This document shows, piece after piece, positions 30,956-35,174 of a DNA stretch of 35,174 bases. Where the stretch lies: NCBI GenBank assembly GCA_910578865.1, contig CAJTRM010000017.1, forward strand, positions 1 to 35,174. The letters run 5' to 3'. Numbering within the stretch: the stretch's first letter is position 1; each line of letters opens with the position of its first letter. The DNA comes from an uncultured Dorea sp. GTDB taxonomy: Bacteria; Bacillota_A; Clostridia; Lachnospirales; Lachnospiraceae. The notes beneath the pieces are model-generated. The model was not told the origin of the DNA, did not search any database, and saw only the letters and a list, made by a program, of their open reading frames with translations. Made by a program: the position numbers and the translations under genes.

Positions 30956-31876
30956 CTAAACTTTCATTTTTTCCTTCAGTTTTTTCATAAACAGGCGGGC
31001 ATCCTTTTTCTTGCAGTCCGTCTTGCAGTACATCCTGACCTCGCATTCTTTCTCGTAGTCAACCAGCGAACAGATTTCCCCGTCATCCCGGTAGAAATAA
31101 TAGCTGTCCACAAAAGCGAACCCATCGTTAAACTCCACCATGACTTTCATTGTCTCCACGTTTTTCACATCGGAGACCGGACAACTGCCCCTGAGGTAAT
31201 CTTCCGCCTCCTCCTGTATACTGACACTGTACTTGGCGGTCTTATAGTGCCGGTGCCCCTTAAGTTCTTCCAACCTCACAGTCCCGTATGGAATCGTCGT
31301 ATGCTTACCTACATAAATCCCAACCTTTCGGGCTTCCAGTTTTTCACTCTTCACTCCGGGTACCTGGTCAAGAATAGCAGTTCCATATCCGATAAATACA
31401 TCCAGCTCATTACTTTTCAGCATTGAAGCTGCCACTGCGCAGTCCACTCTGGTAAACATAAGTCCTTTCCCAGAATTATATGTCTCCAGGAAATTAGTCT
31501 CATAGACATTCTCGATCGTCAGCCACAGTTTTTTATTAATAGAGCTGTCAATTCCCACCCATATAAGAGACCGGTTCTGGAAATCCTCCACTTCCCCGAA
31601 CATCTTCTTCTCAATCTCAAGAATCTGCCTGGCATTGCGGTAGACAATCTCCCCCAACTCTGTAGGACGAAGCTCCCCGCTCCCCCTGTCGATCAGCTTG
31701 CCGCCCATGGACTTCTCCAGACTGGAAATATTCTGACTGATCGCAGTCTGTGACACATAATTAAGATTGCCCGCTTTTGTGAAGCTTTTATTTTCAATTA
31801 CGTCAACCAAATATTTATATTTCCATATATTGCTCACTATGGTCTTCTCTTTCTTACCTTCTTTTTCTTTATCCAT
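30956..31876 (-). CDS. LysR-family transcriptional regulator
   Basis: This 306-residue protein has a winged helix-turn-helix near the N-terminus (about 18-80, KYLVDVIENKSFTKAGNLNYVSQTAISQNISSLEKSMG), preceded by a Lys/Glu-rich leader that is longer than usual. The effector domain (about 100-300) is divergent and contains several cysteines near the C-terminus (CEVRMYCKTDC). It is 14 nt downstream of the HAD hydrolase gene, so the two are cotranscribed. The target genes are unknown. The adjacent M18 aminopeptidase is one possibility. Confidence 0.9.
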   Translation of the reverse strand: MDKEKEGKKEKTIVSNIWKYKYLVDVIENKSFTKAGNLNYVSQTAISQNISSLEKSMGGKLIDRGSGELRPTELGEIVYRNARQILEIEKKMFGEVEDFQNRSLIWVGIDSSINKKLWLTIENVYETNFLETYNSGKGLMFTRVDCAVAASMLKSNELDVFIGYGTAILDQVPGVKSEKLEARKVGIYVGKHTTIPYGTVRLEELKGHRHYKTAKYSVSIQEEAEDYLRGSCPVSDVKNVETMKVMVEFNDGFAFVDSYYFYRDDGEICSLVDYEKECEVRMYCKTDCKKKDARLFMKKLKEKMKV

Positions 31877-31890
31877 ATTCCGTACACAAC

Positions 31891-32607
31891 CTATCGTTCA
31901 GCCCGCCACATTTTTACCGACTCAAGCAGTTCCTCAAGCGTCCCTGTCTCATCTGCCTTAGCCGGCAGGTCCCCGGCATTTTCCAGACAGTCCGTCACCA
32001 GATACGTCCGTATCCCCAGCTTCCGCGCAGGAAGATCATCCCTCACATCATTGCCTGCCATCAGGCACTCCGCAGGATCCAGCTGAAACCTCTCCAGAAT
32101 CTCCTCATAATATTTAACGTTGGGTTTGCAATAACGGCTCGTCTCATAGGTCGTAATCCACTCAAAATCTTCCGCCTGAAGCCCTGCCCAGCGGATTCTG
32201 TTCCATGTGGCGCATCGGGGAAACACAGGGTTCGTAGCCAGATATACTTTTACCCCTTTTTCCTTCAGAAGCCTGACAATCTGACCTGAAACCGGCGTGG
32301 GCCTCGTAGAGGCAATGGCCTCATTAAATTCATTTTCATAGAACTCAAGAATATCTTCCTCCATCTCCCGCCGGTCCACACCTGCAGAACTCTCAAAACA
32401 ATCCCAGAATGCCTGCTCATTCGTACGGCTCCCGTCATTGTTTATCATTACCCCGATCCCTTCGTAGACAGACTTCAGGAACACCTCCTGATGAATACCG
32501 TATTTTTCAAAACGTCTTGATAAAAGCGACAGGTAATAACCCAAAAATTCCTGCTGGCACATCGGAAGCAATGTCCCGTCCAGATCGAATAATACGTGCC
32601 TGATCAT
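31891..32607 (-). CDS. HAD-superfamily hydrolase (phosphatase)
   Basis: This 238-residue enzyme has the four HAD motifs: DLDGTLL (motif I, residues 8-14), a threonine in LATNPV (motif II), a lysine near KPNVKYYEEI (motif III) and GNDVRDDL (motif IV). Such enzymes hydrolyse small phosphate esters, often sugar phosphates. I chose the ATG at 32607, preceded by GAGAGGG, because motif I then falls at its usual position. The frame extends to 32688 but would start at the predicted transcription start. The substrate cannot be read from sequence. Confidence 0.88.
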   Translation of the reverse strand: MIRHVLFDLDGTLLPMCQQEFLGYYLSLLSRRFEKYGIHQEVFLKSVYEGIGVMINNDGSRTNEQAFWDCFESSAGVDRREMEEDILEFYENEFNEAIASTRPTPVSGQIVRLLKEKGVKVYLATNPVFPRCATWNRIRWAGLQAEDFEWITTYETSRYCKPNVKYYEEILERFQLDPAECLMAGNDVRDDLPARKLGIRTYLVTDCLENAGDLPAKADETGTLEELLESVKMWRAER

Positions 32608-32696
32608 ATAAACCCTCTCTTTCCTTAAACAATCTCCCGAAGCCGGACTTCGCAGCCATTCCGCCGCAATGCTGTGCCTCGTAATCATTAAAATTC

Positions 32697-32725
32697 ATTA
32701 TACTCTAACCCTGAATGGTTGTCCA
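32697..32725 (-). promoter_or_regulatory. Promoter of the HAD-LysR operon
   Basis: TGGACA (32720-32725) and TATAAT (32697-32702) are 17 bp apart on the minus strand, matching consensus at 11 of 12 positions. It gives a leader of about 80 nt before the HAD start. Confidence 0.7.
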
Positions 32726-32748
32726 TAACAGGATATTTTCTGCAAGAA

Positions 32749-32777
32749 TTGACTACTCACAAAGAAATTTTTATAAT
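32749..32777 (+). promoter_or_regulatory. Promoter of the glycogen debranching enzyme gene
   Basis: TTGACT (32749-32754) and TATAAT (32772-32777) are 17 bp apart on the plus strand, 11 of 12 consensus matches. It rules out the ATG at 32776 as start codon, because that codon overlaps the -10 box. Confidence 0.8.
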
Positions 32778-32826
32778 GAAGAAGGAAACACAAACCACTG
32801 CTTTTAGAAACAGAAGGAGGAACGCT

Positions 32827-34974
32827 TTGAACTCACAAAACCGAAACTATGCCGCAGAACCACCCTTTTCAACCCCTATGCGCGAGATTAACGGGTACAG
32901 TGTGCGTCCGGGATTCTTTGATGTAAACGGCGCCATGCCGGTCACCAACGGTGCAAGCTTTACTGTCCATACCCACGACGGGACGTCCTGTGAACTCTTG
33001 TTATTCCACCGTGGTGAAGAAGACCCGTTCGCAGTCCTTCCGTTTCCGGAAGAATACAAGATCGGTGATGTGTATTCTATGATTGTCCTCGGCATCGACA
33101 TCAAAGATTTTGAATATGCCTACCGGGTGGACGGCCCGTACGATCCTGCCAACGGCATGCTTTTCGACAAAAATAATATTCTCCTGGATCCTTACGCAAA
33201 AGCTGTTGCCGGCCAGCGTATCTGGGGAGAGAAGAAGATCCGGGCCTACCATGCCCGGGTTGTAGATGATACATTTGACTGGGGCGACATGCCTCAATCC
33301 AAACGAGAAATGTGCGACCTTATCATCTATGAACTTCACGTCCGCGGTTTCACCTATCATCCGTCCTCCGGCACAAATCATCCCGGAACCTTTAAGGGAC
33401 TGAGAGAGAAAATCCCTTACCTGAAGGAGCTTGGGGTCAATGCTGTTGAACTGATGCCTGTCTTTGAATTCGACGAGCTCATGAATTCCAGACAGGGAGA
33501 CGGAGGTACGCTTGTAGATTACTGGGGCTATAATACGGTAAGCTTTTTTGCACCGAACACCAGCTACATATCTGAAACAGAATACAACCGTGAAGGCACA
33601 GAGTTAAAGGAAATGATCAAGGAGCTGCACGAAAATGGTATTGAGGTCATCCTGGATATTGTCTTTAACCACACTGCCGAAGGGAATGAAGACGGATCGG
33701 TCTTCTCCTTCAAAGGCTTTGACAACAAGCTCTGCTATATGCTGACTCCAAACGGAAATTATTATAATTTCAGTGGATGCGGCAATACACTGAACTGCAA
33801 CCACCCTATGATCAGGATGTATATTCTGGAGTGTCTGCGCTACTGGACTGTCAACTATCGTATCGACGGCTTCCGATTTGACCTTGCAAGTATCCTCGGA
33901 CGTAATGCAGACGGATCTCCCCTGACAAATCCGCCTCTCCTGGAGCTGATCGCCAATGACCCGGTTCTCAGTAATGTGAAGCTTATTGCCGAGGCATGGG
34001 ACGCGGGAGGGCTCTATCAAGTAGGAAGTTTTCCTGCCTGCAACCGCTGGGCTGAATGGAACGGAAGATACCGTGATTCTCTCAGAGGGTACCTGAAGGG
34101 GGACTGCTGGGAATACCGTACGGCAGCCAACAGTATCTGCGGCTCCCATGATCTGTACGGAGGATATCATACAGAGCACAATGACCTGTATGCAGGATAC
34201 AACTCCTGTATAAATTTCCTGACCTGTCATGACGGCTTTACCTTGTACGATCTGTATTCCTACAATACGAAACATAATGAAAATAACCATTGGAATAATA
34301 CCGACGGCTCCGATGATAACAGAAGCTGGAACTGCGGCTTTGAGGGGGAGACGGATGATCCGGAGGTTTTAAAGCTCCGTGATCGAATGATCCGCAACGC
34401 TTTTGCTGTTCTGATGTGCAGCCGGGGAACCCCTATGTTCCTTGCCGGGGATGAGTTCGGCAACACTCAGTACGGCAATAACAACAGCTACTGCCAGGAC
34501 AACGAGATCTCCTGGCTTGACTGGGGTATGCTGGAGAAAAACCGGAGTCAGTTTGAATTTTTCCGGTTTATGATCGCCTACCGGAAGAAACATCCGGTCA
34601 TCCGAAAGAAGCTTCCGGGCGCTGTGTGCGGCATGGAACCGCTCCGCACCCACGACATCCGAGCGGAAAACCTGACCCTTCCGGAAAATACGAGAACCTT
34701 CTGTGTCTGCTTTGCAGGCTACGATTCCGAAAAGGGACAGGATGATCTGGTATATCTTGCAATCAATACCTACTGGGAGGATGTGACCATTACCCTGCCT
34801 GACAGGCATGGACTTGGAGCCTGGTATCTGAGTGTCAATACTTACGGGGATGGAAACGGACGGTATTTCTATCCGGAAGACAGCGAGATCCGTATCACCG
34901 GTGAATTCGTGATGAAGCCACGGTCTGTGGCCGTATTCACAGGACGTCGCAGATATCTGTACCCGACACAATAA
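32827..34974 (+). CDS. glgX: Glycogen debranching enzyme (GlgX/isoamylase type)
   Basis: This GH13 enzyme of about 715 residues hydrolyses alpha-1,6 branches of glycogen or limit dextrins in the cytosol. An N-terminal CBM48-like domain (about 20-135) is followed by the catalytic barrel with ILDIVFNHTAEG, the nucleophile in GFRFDLASILG, the acid/base in LIAEAWDAGGLYQVG, and TCHDGFTLYDLYSYNTKHN, all GlgX hallmarks. I chose the TTG at 32827 because AAGGAGG lies 6 nt upstream. The ATG at 32776 overlaps the promoter -10 box and lacks a ribosome binding site. The gene is monocistronic, with its own promoter and terminator. Confidence 0.92.
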   Translation: MNSQNRNYAAEPPFSTPMREINGYSVRPGFFDVNGAMPVTNGASFTVHTHDGTSCELLLFHRGEEDPFAVLPFPEEYKIGDVYSMIVLGIDIKDFEYAYRVDGPYDPANGMLFDKNNILLDPYAKAVAGQRIWGEKKIRAYHARVVDDTFDWGDMPQSKREMCDLIIYELHVRGFTYHPSSGTNHPGTFKGLREKIPYLKELGVNAVELMPVFEFDELMNSRQGDGGTLVDYWGYNTVSFFAPNTSYISETEYNREGTELKEMIKELHENGIEVILDIVFNHTAEGNEDGSVFSFKGFDNKLCYMLTPNGNYYNFSGCGNTLNCNHPMIRMYILECLRYWTVNYRIDGFRFDLASILGRNADGSPLTNPPLLELIANDPVLSNVKLIAEAWDAGGLYQVGSFPACNRWAEWNGRYRDSLRGYLKGDCWEYRTAANSICGSHDLYGGYHTEHNDLYAGYNSCINFLTCHDGFTLYDLYSYNTKHNENNHWNNTDGSDDNRSWNCGFEGETDDPEVLKLRDRMIRNAFAVLMCSRGTPMFLAGDEFGNTQYGNNNSYCQDNEISWLDWGMLEKNRSQFEFFRFMIAYRKKHPVIRKKLPGAVCGMEPLRTHDIRAENLTLPENTRTFCVCFAGYDSEKGQDDLVYLAINTYWEDVTITLPDRHGLGAWYLSVNTYGDGNGRYFYPEDSEIRITGEFVMKPRSVAVFTGRRRYLYPTQ

Positions 34975-34985
34975 TACGGACTTCC

Positions 34986-35024
34986 GCCGGAGCTGCCGCA
35001 AAAGACCGGGCTGCTCCGGCTTTT
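34986..35024 (+). terminator. Intrinsic terminator of the debranching enzyme gene
   Basis: GCCGGAGC (34986-34993) and GCTCCGGC (35013-35020) form an 8-bp stem followed by TTTT, starting 11 nt after the stop codon. Confidence 0.75.
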
Positions 35025-35041
35025 ATCTGATTCTGTATTAC

Positions 35042-35088
35042 AAATAACGACGGATACCAATTATGTTTTTTGATATCCGCCGTTATTT
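35042..35088 (-). terminator. Terminator-like inverted repeat at the right edge
   Basis: Arms 35042-35059 and 35071-35088 pair over 18 bp. As minus-strand RNA the two differences become G-U wobbles, so the stem is complete, whereas as plus-strand RNA they are A-C mismatches. This favours a minus-strand terminator for a gene entering from the right. The T-run is short. Confidence 0.5.
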
Positions 35089-35095
35089 AAATTGT

Positions 35096-35174
35096 TCAAT
35101 CATTCTTTTTACCTTCTACGCCTTTGGTGGTCCGTACCTTCCTTTCCTTCTTTTTTTCACTTCCAAGGCTTCTG
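35096..35174 (-). CDS. Possible 3' end of a minus-strand gene (partial)
   Basis: A minus-strand frame is open from the window edge to a TGA at 35096-35098 and would encode a Lys/Glu/Arg-rich tail (ending in TTKGVEGKKND). A hairpin that is complete only as minus-strand RNA follows 8 nt later, supporting a real gene end. About 25 residues are too few to identify a family. Confidence 0.35.
   Translation of the reverse strand, partial: RSLGSEKKKERKVRTTKGVEGKKND

Noticed and set aside
1..35174. CRISPR array, tRNA or rRNA genes, insertion sequence or phage genes
   Set aside because: No regularly spaced repeats, no cloverleaf-like or rRNA segments, and no transposase or integrase frames were seen.

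Overview
The window looks like a Clostridia chromosome, most likely Lachnospiraceae. This is inferred from the strong AGGAGG-type ribosome binding sites, the YesM/YesN-type two-component system, EutN/EutM-like shell genes beside sugar enzymes, and moderate GC with AT-rich promoters. No species can be named from sequence alone. Most genes are on the minus strand.

Layout. 1-449: no recognisable gene, only repeats and hairpins. 450-7913 (minus, read right to left): a bacterial microcompartment (BMC) operon encoding class II aldolase, EutN-type shell protein, CoA-acylating aldehyde dehydrogenase, FGGY kinase, one hexameric shell protein, two more EutN-type shell proteins, FucI/AraA-family isomerase, and an M24-fold protein with a degraded metal site. 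8078-14971 (minus): a second catabolic operon encoding SIS isomerase, zinc alcohol dehydrogenase, SAF-domain oxidoreductase, second FucI-family isomerase, second FGGY kinase and RpiR regulator. 15128-18562 (minus): AraC-type response regulator and sensor kinase. 18666-20942 (plus, divergent): two membrane-anchored sugar-binding proteins without lipoboxes. 21009-25745 (minus): a complete ribose-type ABC importer with two permeases. 26011-30766: unrelated peptide use genes (aminopeptidase P, POT transporter, M18 aminopeptidase). 30956-32607: LysR regulator and HAD phosphatase. 32827-34974 (plus): glycogen debranching enzyme. The right edge holds the possible 3' end of another minus-strand gene.

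How it fits together (inference). The anchored binding proteins and sensor kinase would detect a sugar outside the cell. The phosphorylated AraC-type regulator would activate the importer and both catabolic operons. The imported sugar would be converted by the oxidoreductases, isomerases and kinases to a ketose phosphate, then cleaved by the aldolase to DHAP and a short aldehyde inside a protein shell. The dehydrogenase would oxidise that aldehyde to an acyl-CoA. No diol dehydratase, glycyl radical enzyme, phosphotransacylase (PduL) or trimeric shell protein is present in the window. The substrate is unknown; a 6-deoxyhexose or pentose, possibly an unusual one, is plausible.

The most interesting features are: (1) a 13-bp element (TTTTTAGAWAATG on the plus strand) present as direct repeats 22-23 bp apart at matching positions upstream of the BMC and importer promoters, with a weaker copy before the second operon; (2) a palindrome-plus-T-tract that abuts the -10 box of the BMC promoter, and could be both upstream terminator and operator; (3) the duplicated isomerase/kinase pairs with a reduced BMC core; (4) the M24-fold protein lacking metal ligands.
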